Counted from the first letter of the stretch, positions 10,404-22,299 are shown. The stretch: 64,000 nt of DNA from Perkinsus olseni (GCA_013115135.1 JABANP010000217.1:18177-82176); one strand, 5' to 3'. Numbers and translations are program-made. Notes: generated by a model from the letters alone, not told the origin.

Positions 10404-12939
10404 TTACTGAGGTCCGTGGTAGGACCGTATGAGTCCGACTCGATGATGTGCATCATCAAAAACGGAATAATATCTCCGCAGGAATGTATCCCCGAGGACC
10501 CAGACTCCACGTCCTTGGTGATGGCTGTCGCGATTGAAGGGAAGGTCCAGCTTGCCGACACCAAGCTCGCAGGTCCTGCAGGATCCCTCATGCGAGTCAC
10601 ATTGAGTCAACCCTCACTGTGATGGGCCGGTGTGCCCGTTGTGATGCTCGAATCTAATGACGTAATCACTAGGCTTGAGAGGGTACCATACGTCCTTGCC
10701 AGAGCTGTCTCGTAATATAATATCGAGCTGCGGCAGTCGACGGTTCAATTCTTCGGAGCTCAACTGAGAGTACTCATCGTGCTGCCTATCGAGGTTAGCC
10801 TAGTGACCTACTCGATCACAAGCGTGTGGAAGCGGCCCTATGCGTTCAAGGACTTTCGAAGCATCTCCTTGCGGGCCTGTGATGAGACTGCTTCCGGTGT
10901 CCACCATAGCCTGACCAAAACAGGGCAAACCAATGGTTGATTCCAACCGCCGATCTGTTCGTAAAGATTAATTCATTAGACGAAGACACACCGTTCTGGT
11001 CCGAATTATAGTTCATAGCTCATAAAGAATTTTGCGGCGTTCACATCATATGAATCACATGAATGGAGACCTTCTCCAGAAGGCGGCAAAGGAGACGTAT
11101 GAACTTCGGAAAATACTAGCAAGAATTCCGCCAGAGACGAACTGTGTCGAACTGTTCGTGTTCACTCTAGCCTAGAGTGCCACCTAATTTGGCAAGTTGC
11201 CAATGGCAACACAGCGTTTCTGCTCTAACGAATTAGAGAGTCCTGAAGCTTGTCTGACGTACCTCGCAGGTCCCCTCTGGGCCATCAACGCCACTTCCAC
11301 AAAGATGAAGTGGCTTGCCGTCAACGGCAATGTCAACCAGTTGCACTCTCCAGGCATCGGTAGGTGGATGAATATTGTGCCTGTCCACTACAACTGACCA
11401 GGGGCGACCCAAAGGCGACCCCACCAGCGGAGTTTATCCGACTGATCAATGTGGTGTCTGTCGATTCCACCTATCGCGACTGAGCCTTTGACGGAGGTAT
11501 CGGGAGACAAGTAGAAGCTGATCAGTCTTGGATGGTGGTGCCGGAATCTAAAATACATCAACTTCCCTCGTGAAAGGGGCGAATGGCTGTGATTGTGTAA
11601 ACACGCACTACTCATGTCTCTTAGCGCAGTAGTAGTACTACTGTAGTACTTTTTCCTCAAGTGAAGCCTGTCACACATGACTATTGTTTGATATTGTTAC
11701 CAAACATTCGAGGTCAATTTATTGGGCAGATTAATTCGAATCAGGATGACGCAGGCGTGCTAGCTAGACACTGGCACAATTGCGCGCGCGTGCAGGAAGA
11801 TTCAAGCCACCTTCGCGGGAGTGCGGGATACCCCGTGAAGAGCTACATAAGCTCTCGCCCAGCGGCAATGCTGCGCCCAAGGCGCAAGGAATAAGTATAA
11901 GCGCTAGTAGCGCGATCCCCAATCTTTTCCACTACCCAACGCCTGGTCGGAAGGACAGAGAATTAGCTTTAGTATTATGGGTCTTATCAGAATCTTTATT
12001 ATCGTGTCATGGTGATTACAATGGCTCACCTCGCAACTTTGAGCCACTCACCGAGGAGCGACTGATGGTGACCGTCTCCGAAGTTGCCGCTCGGGGGCAG
12101 GCCCAATATGCCGTCGAAGGGCAGCTTCTTGAAAGGGTCTGGGCTTTGATAAGAAGTCATCCCAACTGGCTAAAAGGAAAGAATTCCAATCAACTAGCAG
12201 CCTCCAGGTGGAGAGGAAAGTAACACTGATGAAACATTGGGAGAAAACATTTGGAATTTCGAGTATTTTCAGATGTCGGGCAATGCACTAAGAATAACCC
12301 ACCTGCCTATCGGCCGCGAGGGCCGTGACAGGTTTAGTGCTGCCCGGTGGTCGAGGAGCCTTGGTTAGCTCATCAAAGCACCCTCTGGTGGAATCACAGA
12401 GCCGAACGGTGTCCTTGCCTTCCCTGAAACGAACCTGCAGGAGAACAACTCTAGCAGTTCGCGCGGATCTCTTGGTCATCAGTTCTCAAGGCGGCATAAC
12501 AAAAAGTTATTATGTCCTGGACGGTGCCCAAAGGCTACCTCTCCTGTGCCGTACGTCATGCGTCGCTCGCCACCGATACTCTGCTGAAAAGTTTGGCTCT
12601 TCACAGGATGGAACCTGACCGGTTCCTATTCGGCTAGCTCGGTTGACTGCTCCACGCGCTATGGCCTTCAGAATGTGCGATGTGTCATCGATCCTACTTG
12701 TGATGATGAACGCATGCTTCACCGTGGCATCGTTCGCCGGGGACCCAGAGCTGCTCTGAGCCTGTATCGTATATCGCTAGAAACTTCTGTGGTGGGTCGC
12801 CGATGTGGACTTCCCCGTAGTATTGAAGATTGTTGTTGTTCACCTGGTAGGTGACACCTACCAACGGGCCGAACAACGGAAAACACGACAGCGCCACAGT
12901 CTCGACTCACGAAAGAAGGATGAGCATAGAAATCAGCAT
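10404..12939 (-). CDS. Pepsin-family (A1) aspartic protease, multi-exon
   Basis: Predicted secreted or endomembrane acid protease. Exon 1 starts at 12939 with a short hydrophobic leader ([10 protein letters not shown]). The N-terminal lobe follows at about 12850-12697 ([14 protein letters not shown], catalytic [15 protein letters not shown]). Next come the flap region near 12580 ([10 protein letters not shown]), the [16 protein letters not shown] segment (about 12120-12060), [16 protein letters not shown] (about 11525-11460), [13 protein letters not shown] (about 11365), the second catalytic motif [13 protein letters not shown] (about 10910-10870), [15 protein letters not shown] (about 10740) and the terminal [17 protein letters not shown], with stop TAA at 10406-10404. 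Both catalytic Asp motifs are intact and the domain order is canonical. A long propeptide is not visible. Not every junction could be fixed by hand, so some frames may conceal decay, but the preservation of every landmark argues for a working gene. Confidence 0.85.
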
Positions 12940-12999
12940 CGAATTTAACTCAAAACAGTGCACAGACCCTACCAACCAGATCAGTTCTCATTAGAGGGT

Positions 13000-14750
13000 T
13001 GCCGAGTCCTCGGCTCATTAAGCTAGCAACAGACTCCTCAGAGTAGAGCTTCTGGTGCACATGCTCGGGAGACCCTGCTAGAGCCTTCAGCGGCGGCGGA
13101 GATTTCTCTATCGGATTCAGTGTAGTAGCAAGCGCCGTCGCTGGAGCTGGTGGTGCCTGAGGTCCAGCGTGTAGGTGGGATTATGCACCTTGATGCCATA
13201 AAGGAGAAGCCGTAAGAAATGGTCATACCTCTCGGATTGGCTCTTGCACCGAGCTTGGGATGCCGTAGAAGGAAGTGTGACCAAAGCCTACGGAGTGATA
13301 GTTTATCCTTCGGAACAAGTGGGGCATTCGAAGAGACACTCCCACCTCACGAGATGAAGCGAGCCGTGCTACCTGAGTCGCATGTATGAGGATGATTGTG
13401 AGTACCTGGAGAGTTTAGGAGACCGTGAAGTACCATACGAGCATCCACCAGATTGAATGGTTATTATGAACTGAACCCGTCTACGCGGGACGCGAGAGTT
13501 AACGACGGACCCGCCTTGGTTGAATATGTGGGAAGAATCGATCGACGCGCTCAGCAAAGGATAAAACGTGAAAGCTCAAAGTTGGTGTGGAAGGGCAACT
13601 GGAGGGATCTTCGGAGACAGGTGAGCGCGATTCGTGCTGCACGAACACTGCCTGTCGGACAGGCCCTGTGACAGGGGCCCTGTCCCGCGTTTATCTGGAA
13701 CAAAGAAGACTTCGTCCGTTAACTCGAGGCCCACGCGCCCTCCTCATTCGAAACGCCAGTGTCACATGTAATACATTTCGCACAGTGCTGAATGTCTCTA
13801 TTTCATGCATGCCGCAGGTGAAGCTCGTGGGTGTATTCAGCAACGGCTTTGGCGCCTGACCGTTCGGCCGCCGGCAGCTACTGTCGAACTTCGGCGGTTT
13901 TGACAGCCAACGTGGAGCGAGGATGATAACCACGAAACTACGACATCCGATGCCCGCCATCATGGCGGGCATCGTGCTCATCTACATGACCGCGTACGAC
14001 ACGAGAAACTGGATATGCTGAGAATCTGTCGAGGAGTACATAACAGTGTCATACATACAGCGTCGTCCTCATGGAGACATCAAGACGGCAGCGATTTTCG
14101 CCTTATCCAGCCCATGATGGGCTGCCCATCAATCCTGCGCTGGACCAACACCGAGGGCGTTGCCTAGACCTAGGTAACGGTTTGCCAAGTCTTGCGGCGT
14201 ACGGAGCAATAAGAGAGGCTGTCCTAGGAACGATGTTGTCCGTTCGTAACTGCGTCACCGGCGGTGACATAACACTGTCCCGACCGGGAGACCAGGAGTC
14301 ACGCCGTGACTCCCCGGGAAGGGACAGAAAATGTCCCGTTGGGACATGGCTCATCGGGTGTCAGCCTCCTTTCCGTCGGGTACCAAGGGATACGTCAGTC
14401 TGATCCGCCGTTCCACTAGCGAAACGACTAGAGAGCGGCGAGAGTGCCGATCACGGACTTACGCGCACCCCGAAACTAATTCTTAACTAATCCTCAGTGG
14501 CTAAGATGCGCCACAGTCACCCCTCTGTCCCCGTGGCCCCCAACCCGCATGCGTACGTAGGTCCTGTAGCTAAAAATCCATGTAGACCGCGGCGCCTTCC
14601 GCTCGTCCGTTCGGTCTTCTTCAGGTGCACCGTGTCGAGCTGTCGACTACGACTCATGCCCTGGGCGCTAACACTAATGGCCTTGTTTCAAGGCGACTAT
14701 GGTCCCAATAGTGGAATTGTAGCTGACAGCGAGTAGCGCCACTCATAACA
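13000..14750. other. Mostly unassigned; possible coding exon at 13453-13620
   Basis: One frame (+) at 13453-13620 reads like protein (NDGPALVEYVGRIDRRAQ then RESSKLVWKGNWRD) and ends at a good donor (GACAG/GTGAGC), but I found no partner exon and recognise no family. The remainder has only short frames and many palindromes, e.g. 13952-13971 (GATGCCCGCCAT/ATGGCGGGCATC core) and 14286-14304 (GAGTCACGCCGTGACTC). Confidence 0.25.
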
Positions 14751-14890
14751 GAAACCTCCCGCGGTTAGGGTCCCACTGTGAGAGCACGCCTGGTATGGCG
14801 ACGACAGGAATTAGGGATTCTTCGGAGCTCTCTGGTCGAGTACGGCCACGACTTCTTGGGTTCTCCTCAGTTCTTTTTACTCAAACGACT

Positions 14891-15571
14891 ATGGCAATTC
14901 TCCCGCTGCTCGGCCTTCTGGCATTCTGTATCGCACATTCTCGTGCTCAACAATGGCAAGGAGATTGCATCTCTGGTAGTTTCGAGCTTTATCACAAGAC
15001 AGCGATGCCTGGAACTCCCTTCGAAAAGGCCGAGCCTCCCATTCGGGTCCTGGAATTCACCGTTACAGAAGAGGGGCAATGCGCCGTCAGCTTCTACCTG
15101 GACGACTTGCACCAATCGGGGTTCTCGGCTCTGTATACCGCGGAAGATTTTTTCACTGAGTTGAAGCTCTACGATGTGGACAGAATACCAATCCCTTTCA
15201 ACGACGACTTTGGGGAGATCCAGAATGACTTGACGCTATCGGTATTATTGTACGATCCAATTGGTGAAATAGTCACTATGCTATGGGAAAGAGGGGTTAC
15301 TAAGTATGCCTCTGACATGGTAGATATTCTCTCTGCATCAACCTCAAGCTTCGCCGAACTCGAACTTCACTTCGCTTCAACTTATTGGCTACGGACTGGA
15401 CAATGTCCAGTGGACATCATCGCATACCTTGGCCCGGATATAAACAGTTCGCTCATATTTCATCAGAGGCGCACAATGGATGTTAATAAAGTGCCTATCT
15501 CCGAATTCTACTTATTGCCTGTGTGTGCCACAAGTTGTGGTGCACAGGTGGTGACTTCGCCTTTCATGTGA
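14891..15571 (+). CDS. Secreted protein of unknown function, 226 aa
   Basis: An intronless gene for a small secreted protein. I chose ATG 14891 over the upstream in-frame ATG at 14795 because it begins a classical signal peptide (MAILPLLGLLAFCIAHSRAQ), and the upstream part looks like leader DNA. The mature part is acidic, with few cysteines (near DCISG, QCAVSF, QCPVD and a CATSC pair close to the C-terminus) and no membrane segment. I recognise no domain. Its importance lies in the duplicate at 4312-4845, which is broken by palindromic insertions while this copy keeps an open frame, implying purifying selection here. One short palindrome (GGACAATGTCC) is even found within this frame near 15407. 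The product is probably exported or lumenal. Confidence 0.7.
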   Translation: MAILPLLGLLAFCIAHSRAQQWQGDCISGSFELYHKTAMPGTPFEKAEPPIRVLEFTVTEEGQCAVSFYLDDLHQSGFSALYTAEDFFTELKLYDVDRIPIPFNDDFGEIQNDLTLSVLLYDPIGEIVTMLWERGVTKYASDMVDILSASTSSFAELELHFASTYWLRTGQCPVDIIAYLGPDINSSLIFHQRRTMDVNKVPISEFYLLPVCATSCGAQVVTSPFM

Positions 15572-16740
15572 ACCTGCTAGGGCTCGCTCAGACCGACATC
15601 CTTGGCGTTGTTACGCGGAGTTCTGTTATCTTCTCACAGTTGTGCTACCTAAATGGTTGCTCGCAGAAGACGAGGGGTATACAAATTTTCAAAGAGCGAC
15701 TTCTTGAGCGTTGTGTCGAGAGTGTACCACTCGCTGTGCATATCCTTAGTAAGGATTCCTTACCCAGTCAAAAGTTTCGCCTTCAGTCCTGCAGAAGGAC
15801 TCGTTCTGATGACAAAATTGTTGCTGCAATAAAATACGCCACAAATTGTGGCCCACAATGGCATAGCTAGTCATTTAGCAAACTGTGACACTGTTACACC
15901 GCTGCGAACCGCATCCTGCGATGCCACTGCAGCAGTGATATAATTTCACTATTCCGTCGTGGTATTATAGAGGCATGGGGGGAACTGCATCCCCATTCGA
16001 ACGCCTCGAGCCGAGGCTCGGATGAGGATTCAATTTCGTGAATATGGACCTTAGCTACAGGATGATCATAGCATGATCAAAGAGGACCATTTCGTTGAAA
16101 TTTCTACACCCTAATAGGGTGACCCTATTCAGTATGCGAAGTCGATGGAGATTCAGCGTGTTAATCACTTGCATAAATATGCAAGTCTGGGCAAGTGCGG
16201 TAGAGTGGCTGCCGCAAACCGATATATAGTGTCTCTTTCTAGGTAGAATGTCCCCCCGACTTGTAGCAAAGATCAGTGATCCTCGTAGCGAAGTCCTCGC
16301 GGCAGCGAAGCCCCGCAGCGTCATCCAAATATGGATCCACCCGTCACATGCGTCAGAGTGTCACCCCTAGCTCAGCCAAGGCGAACGCACTGACGCTAAG
16401 GCGACCTCCGGGATGTCTTGCTAAGTCGTTGAGAAACAAGACTCGTCCACGATGGAGCTGGATATGACCACAACATGGGGGCGGCAGCTTTCTTCAGAAC
16501 AGCAAACTAGAAGCGTAACACGGGTCAGGCTATAATCGAGAAGCTCCTGAGCTCTCAATCTCATTCCTGAATCAGGAATCCTGATGGCTGTGGAGGTTCC
16601 ACCTTGGTAGTCTCCGATAAATACCATAGCTGCGACGATAATCCGTGATTCCAGCTACGGGCAAAGCCTTTGACCCACAGGGCCTCGACAGTCCACTTCC
16701 CCAAGAAGCGTTATAATGCTCGATGTGCAGTACCACACGT
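15572..16740. other. No supported gene
   Basis: Short frames only. A copy of a roughly 60-bp dispersed repeat lies at about 16487-16560 (CAAACTAGAAGCGTAACACG). Related copies are at 18063 and 31373. Confidence 0.3.
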
Positions 16741-16751
16741 GCCGCTGCACG

Positions 16752-16826
16752 AAGCTCTGGGATTCCGCATCGTCGTTCTGGCTCGCCCCTGACCGCGACC
16801 GCGTTTGACATCCGCGACCAAGACTG
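16752..16826 (+). promoter_or_regulatory. Shared upstream element of the surface-protein family (copy at decayed gene)
   Basis: ATTCCGCATC, then GGCTCGCC, then CCGCGACC repeats, matching the elements upstream of the intact genes at 22.4, 24.7 and 33.3 kb. Here it precedes the decayed family member at 17.0 kb, and its second CCGCGACC repeat is damaged. Confidence 0.6.
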
Positions 16827-16984
16827 TCGGAACTCACCAGGCAAACGCCAGCAATCGCAGTGAGCGTCACCATCGTCGATGCACCATTCACCATTCTCGA
16901 GTTGATGACCTTCAAATTATCTCGCTCGGAGCGAGTTATTCCAACCGTCTAAATGCCTACTAAGCATTGCCTAGCGTGCTCGTC

Positions 16985-17456
16985 CTGATCCTTCTCCATT
17001 CTGCTGTTGCCAACAGCCTGTTGGGAGCAGCCCCTTCGAAGGATTCACTTTGCCTGGAGGCGGGCAAGATTGGATACCATCCGAAGCGATCGGCAACTCT
17101 GCTGCGGCTCCGGCCATATCCCCCACCGCTGAACCACTATCGATAGAGCAGAAGCTACAAAGCCTGGATACCCTCCCATATCACATCCTGACCACATCGA
17201 CTCCCAAGGCGCCGAACTCTACCTCGGTTGCGGTCACAATGTGACCGTCACATCGAAGTCTGTGCTCAGCACAGAGCCTGGAGAAGTTGCTCCAGTTGAG
17301 AGAATCCCTACTGAAGGGGATATTCACTCACAATCAAATACTAACTCGACCGCTCCACCCCAGGGGAGTTTCCGGGGTGGTGGTCTCACGAGCTTCGGGG
17401 TTACGACTTCGGTCAGGCGGATAGTGGTTGGGATGACGGCAGCGATGATGCTCTGA
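16985..17456 (+). pseudogene. Decayed TLPGDE surface-protein gene
   Basis: Residual family blocks in order: a damaged form of the N-terminal motif (around 17045-17075), EPLSIEQKLQSLDTLPY (about 17130-17190), a second module near 17290, and a C-terminal region (about 17345-17455, FRGGGLTSFG then TTSVR) ending in TGA at 17454. The frame is broken around 17240, where a palindrome GGTCACAATGTGACC sits at the break. The 3' hairpin element is also partly retained (17477-17502) but has lost its outer stem. Gene and flanks have decayed together. Confidence 0.75.
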
Positions 17457-18061
17457 GAACGGCTGTAACAAGGATGATCGGCAAGCCCACGCGGCTACTA
17501 GTGACTGCACCGTAATTGATTTGATATGATACCACGTTTTGTTGTTCGCGTACGCTGATTCGATGTAGCCGCTAAGGATGTTGAGTTGGCGGTAGTCCCT
17601 GGGCGGAGGTGATCTCGGGTATATCGCAAACGAAGGAACTGGTCGGAATTTTGCGGCGGGTGAAAGAAATAACGCGTTGCAACTCGTTGGATAAAACTTG
17701 GAAACTTGCAAAACTTTCGACTCGAAAGTTTCGAGTACGCCTGCGCATAATCGACAAGCAATTTGACGCTAAAGTTTCCCTTATGATTGAAGACGTCTGT
17801 ATACCGATGATATAAGCATATGCTTGGATTAAGAAGGATCGCCAACGATGCACTGATGACTTGAGTTAACTGTGCGGGTCTCACTAGACACAGAATGGTC
17901 AACACGCAGCATGCATAAGCGCGCGCCCTAAATTATGACCACAGTGGTCAGACCACCACTGTATTGCGATGGGAAAACGCAAACCGGCAACCAACCACGA
18001 GCATATCCCTGTCCACGATGACAACCGAAAGAGTTCAACGATGAACGGGTCAGCTAAATTG

Positions 18062-18125
18062 CCAAACTAGAAGCGCAACAGGTGACGCCTCGAATTAGGA
18101 AGCGCCTTGCTCTCATGTCGCAGCT
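18062..18125. repeat. Dispersed repeat flanking the coiled-coil/tRNA duplication
   Basis: AAACTAGAAGCGCAACA with about 40 further similar bases. Related copies are at 31373-31435 and 16487-16560. In the 18 and 31 kb copies it sits at the same position relative to the duplicated exon and tRNA, so it belongs to the same duplicated segment. Confidence 0.5.
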
Positions 18126-18322
18126 GCGTACTGACAGTCAGTAGCGAGAAGCTGCTCTCCGCACGAGTCCGTGTACCTGAGCACGGCTCACTGGGATGGA
18201 ATACCCTACATGCGAATTGATTGCTGATGACAGCTGGGCAGCTGAGCTGCCCCCTGGGAAAGGACTTCCTATGGACCGCATATGCGGAGTCGAGACGGCC
18301 CAGCTGACGTCACTCGAGAACC

Positions 18323-20700
18323 TCACTGAATCCGATCCTCCAGGTCCTTGATGAGCCTCTCGTTCTTCATTTTCAGCTCCTCTTGAACAGCAAGTTCCAT
18401 TTTTTGAGATTCGAGCTTCAGCCGCAATTCCGACAAGCGTATCTGGGGAGAAGCAGCAAATTCGAGCGAAATGGTGCGAAACACGAACCGCGGGCAAGAA
18501 GACGCCTAATGCAAGGCCTACCACTTAACAGCCTCGGTAGCTCAGTCGGTAGAGCGCGTGCCTTTTAAGCCCGTGGTCGTGGGTTCGAGCCCCGCCCGAG
18601 GTGATAATTGCATTTACTCAACAAAGATGTACAGGCTACATCTCTCTCGGTTTCGTCCTCCTCCTGCAGGCACTCTCCATCATCACTCCCATTCGGACCG
18701 TCGGAAAGGCGCGAAGTGCTCCTCCGTTGAGACCTTAGTTGCTCTAATGCCTCGGTCAATACCTGACCGATACTGTATCAGGGCTGCTAAGCACTAATCA
18801 GGCAGACCCGAAATAAGTACTTGCCCACGCTCAACGGCGAGAGCTCCCAACAAGACACCCTGCTCGCGCATACTCGATTTCCCGACAAGAAGGAAATTCG
18901 CAGTACAGCAATTCCAGTGCTAACGATACCCCACCTGCTCTCTTGCTTTCAGGTCTCTCTGCCGTTGAGCAAGGTTTGCCTCAAGCTCATTGCACTCTTT
19001 CTCTTCTTCTTTAATCGATTCCAGTATAGCATCATACTCTTCGCGACGACGCGCCAGCTGGAAATACGGTTCGACCGAGGGCATCAAGCACCAATACCCC
19101 TACTTGCGCTTCTTTGTCTGCCACCTCCTTCTGAAGGTCCTCCAACTCCTCCTTTGTCTCTGCCAACTTTGTCTCTCGCTCCTCAATCATAGCCGTTTTA
19201 GTGGTGACCTCCTCATGCATTTCAGCGCACTCCTGTTGTACCGTTTTCAGTTCCACCGCGACAGACTCGGCACGCTAATAAGGCAACAACAATGAAACCC
19301 TAGGTCAGCAATCTATGACAGACTGTTATTAACAGTCAGAACACAATCCGTCCTTTCCCCTGGAGCCACCATAATAGCACAGCCTGTAACGGTTGCAGTG
19401 TAAGCCACGGGAGAAGCTCACTTCTGTTTCATCCTCGAGCATACCCCTGACCTGTTCCAACTCCCTCTCAAGCTGGGCGTTGGTGCTGTGCTGATCCTCG
19501 ACAGCTTCTCTACAGAACCACTTAATCCAGTGTACAGCTACTTTACCTCACCTCAGAGCTTGGACGTCTTCTCCCTCATTGTGGAATCCCCTACCAGCAA
19601 GGAATGTCGACAATTCGCGATTGGCCGTCGCTAAGGACTCGTTCAGCTGAACATCAGAAGGCTATCGAACCGCATTCAGCGGTATCAACGGGCCCTAGAC
19701 AAGTACAGTAGTGACCACTGAGTGGTCCCGCCCCTTCAGCAAGTTCTCCGGTTATTCAGTCCTTCGTACGACGAAGCGAATCGGCTTCTATAACTATATC
19801 TTTGAAACTCTCCATGTAGCGGTCTCAAAACTCAGGATCGCGACAACCATACACACCCGAGCCAAAGCTGTCCGATACTCCGCTCACCCGGTCGGTTTCC
19901 TGTTGGATTTCCTGCTCCTCTTTTTCTATTTTCCTCTCCCTCTCCTGGAGATCGGCCCGTAACGTTGCGTTGGCCGAGACCATCCTATCGAGCCTCGCTC
20001 GGACTTCCTCTGCTCGAACTGCCGAGCTGCCTGGCAGCGCGAAGAGTACAGAATTCCGGAAGCCGGCGACCGCATATTCACATTCCCTCGACTTCATAAT
20101 GGCCGTATCAACAATTCTCGAACTCAACTCGTTCACAACTTTCGCGGCTGAATATTCGCCCCAATCTCATTACCTTGAGCCTCTTCCTCTTGGATCCGCC
20201 TAGTCAGGTCGGCAAGGGCAGCCTCGTAGCGGCCCTCACCGTCAACAGCACGGGCTTCAAGTTCAGCGAGCTGCCGGGCCGCTGACGAAAATGCCACGTA
20301 AGAACCCTCGTCCTCCACTATGGAGGTGTATGGAACCGGTAGCTCCTAATCCTCCCTGCTCACTACTGACCTGTCCCATCAATGCGTTCGCGATCTCTCC
20401 TAACCAACGCCACCTTCTCCCTGGACAGAACCGAAGACACTGATGGACCGCAAACGCACACTCTACACCGGGCGGGATTGAGAGCCTGACCACCAACTTT
20501 CGAGGGCGAAGCAGCCGAAGAATCACCTTGGAGCTGCGACCGTGCCGGATGTCACTTGCATTCAGCGAAGTGTCGTTGAGAGATTCCGATGAATCGTCGG
20601 CTGAGGAGACTCATCAACTTTCCCCTGCGCCCTTCACGTACCACCGAGGACCCCAGCATGATATTCCTGCTGCAGCTGTACGAGCCTCTCTTTTATACGT
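18323..20700 (-). CDS. Coiled-coil protein, at least eight exons
   Basis: A Glu/Lys/Leu-rich protein with long coiled-coil segments and no recognised globular domain. Exons read from the minus strand: about 20695 (KERLVQLQQEYHAG), about 20430 (LSREKVALVRRDRERIDG), 20330-20164 (AARQLAELEARA, LTRRIQEEEAQ), about 20130-19890 (RARLDRMVSANATLRADLQ, RKIEKEEQEIQQ), about 19645-19553 (LNESLATANRELSTF), about 19505-19424 (AQLERELEQVRGMLED), about 19275-19104 (ERETKLAETKEELEDLQKE), 19057-18935 (ARRREEYDAILES) and 18442-18323 (RLSELRLKLESQKME, stop TGA). Several introns are tiny, e.g. 19103-19058 (46 nt, in phase) and one near 20164 of about 35 nt. The last intron (18934-18443, 492 nt) contains tRNA-Lys on the opposite strand. 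The start is not resolved. A cytoskeletal or scaffold role is likely but inferred only from the coiled coil. Confidence 0.75.
18531..18603 (+). tRNA. tRNA-Lys (anticodon UUU), inside an intron of the coiled-coil gene
   Basis: A 73-nt cloverleaf: acceptor GCCTCGG/CCGAGGT with G1-U72 wobble, D-arm GCTC..GAGC, anticodon loop CTTTTAA (UUU), T-arm GTGGG-TTCGAGC-CCCGC and discriminator G. The anticodon stem (CGTGC/GCCCG) has one T-C mismatch. A-box and B-box promoter sequences are canonical. It is antisense to the host gene, inside intron 18934-18443. An identical copy is at 31875-31947. Confidence 0.93.
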
Positions 20701-22225
20701 TGGATCCGACTCGACCTAGCAGACACAATCGGGGAGGTTTGCTGTCCCGGTGAGTAGACTGATGGGGCCATATAAAAATTGGAGAACTTCTATATGACCG
20801 ACATCCTTCGCCTGGATACTGCCAGAGATAGGTAGGAAGAATGATGGACCCTCTTCCTGAGCTGACCGACAAGCTTCGCGCCAAAGCCTCCGGCTCTTGA
20901 TGGTTATACAGGCTCTTCCCTGTGGGCGGCCCACAGTGGGCCATCTCAGCTCCAATCCCCATCGATTCCATGTCTCCTAGAGTTCGCAACTGTAGAAATT
21001 CATATTAAATAACCCGGCCATCAGGCCCTGGTCTGCTCCCTTCTGATTTAAATTCAGGACTGGCTCTCGACTCCGAGCATGGCTCGGCCACACATTGTAG
21101 GGCGACTGTGAACATCCAAAAGATAATACGCTCAGATCAATGAGTTAAACCCCAGAACCTCATCCGTGCATCCGCAAACTTCCGCGGAGAGATATGGACT
21201 CCTGCGGGGTCGTTCCCATGTCGCTCTGCTTTCTCAAAATCCATCCACTTCCAAGATTCCCACCTTCCTCCTCTATTTCTCAAGGCGCGCCCCTCACTAC
21301 CTCCGATTCTCTCACACAGCCCCACAAACTCTGCCGCGGATGGCCACCTGACTGTCGAGCGTGAGTCTCACAGCAAGCCTACCATATTTTCTGGGTAGAA
21401 GGGTTCCCACCTCAAAATCGCGAATTCCGTACCAAAAAACACAGATAACTGCCTAGGAAAATTGTTGCCATTTCGGCTTTCAAAATCGGGTTTGCGCCCT
21501 TCTGCGGAGTGAACAGAACGACTCAGACTCAGACTGCTCAGAAAATCAATGAAGCAGCTAGAGATCACGAAGTCACGGTATTCGGGCCGCCGGCAGGTCA
21601 AGACTGCGATCCTTCCCAACGAATTAACGGGCCAAGAGCACAGCGGGAACCATCCGATTCGGTCTGAATCATTCAGACGATCATGAAATTGAAGGTGATT
21701 TCGTCAGTATATGACCCAAAAGCATCGCGAAATGTCGGATATCGCAATCTGCCACCATCCTAGGCGGCCAAGGCAGACGCATCGCTACCCCCGCTGCTGT
21801 CGTTGTACAGCTCCGGCGAGGAGGTTCGCCCATTTCCATGAGCTACTCGGAACTCAACAAGATCCGTGTCAGGGAAAATTACGCCACAGAGGAGCCCAAA
21901 AAAGTGTTGCCATCATAACCAAGTCGCTTCGCTATGATGACAAGCACTTCGTCGAGGCGTGATTAATCAACAGAAATAGTGAGACTCGCGCTGGCAGCCT
22001 GGCTCAGTGAGCCACTGAGGAACAAATGTCAGTCACTGAGTCACTGAGACTCGGTGCCACCGAGCCGGTGGCATATACGAGATGTACTCATGCTTGTTGG
22101 AACATGCTGTGACCATGATGTCGGATCAGAGGCGTGAATCGCATTCCCTCAGCAATGATACGCAAGCTCCTGCAAGCAGATGATTCATCTAAGCTCTATC
22201 ATGCCACGATCGCGCGCTTCATCTG
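20700..22225. other. No supported gene
   Basis: Short overlapping frames only. The 5' end of the coiled-coil gene may extend here, but no exon with coiled-coil character is visible. Palindromes occur near 20933-20942 and 22000-22020. Confidence 0.3.
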
Positions 22226-22229
22226 AGTG

Positions 22230-22299
22230 CTCGAATTCCGCATCCCAGGTTTGGCTCGCCCTTAATCCGCGACCGCGGCACCCATCCGCGACCGCGATA
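22230..22299 (+). promoter_or_regulatory. Shared upstream element of surface-protein gene
   Basis: GCTCGAATTCCGCATC, TTTGGCTCGCCCTT, then two copies of CCGCGACCGCG separated by about 11 nt. It ends 101 bp before the ATG at 22400. The same order of blocks precedes the genes at 24.7 and 33.3 kb while the surrounding sequence has diverged, so it is a good promoter or 5'-leader candidate. Confidence 0.7.

Noticed and set aside
17498..17905. 135-codon minus-strand ORF downstream of the decayed surface-protein gene
   Set aside because: No domain, competing frames on both strands, and it overlaps the conserved 3' region of the decayed gene.
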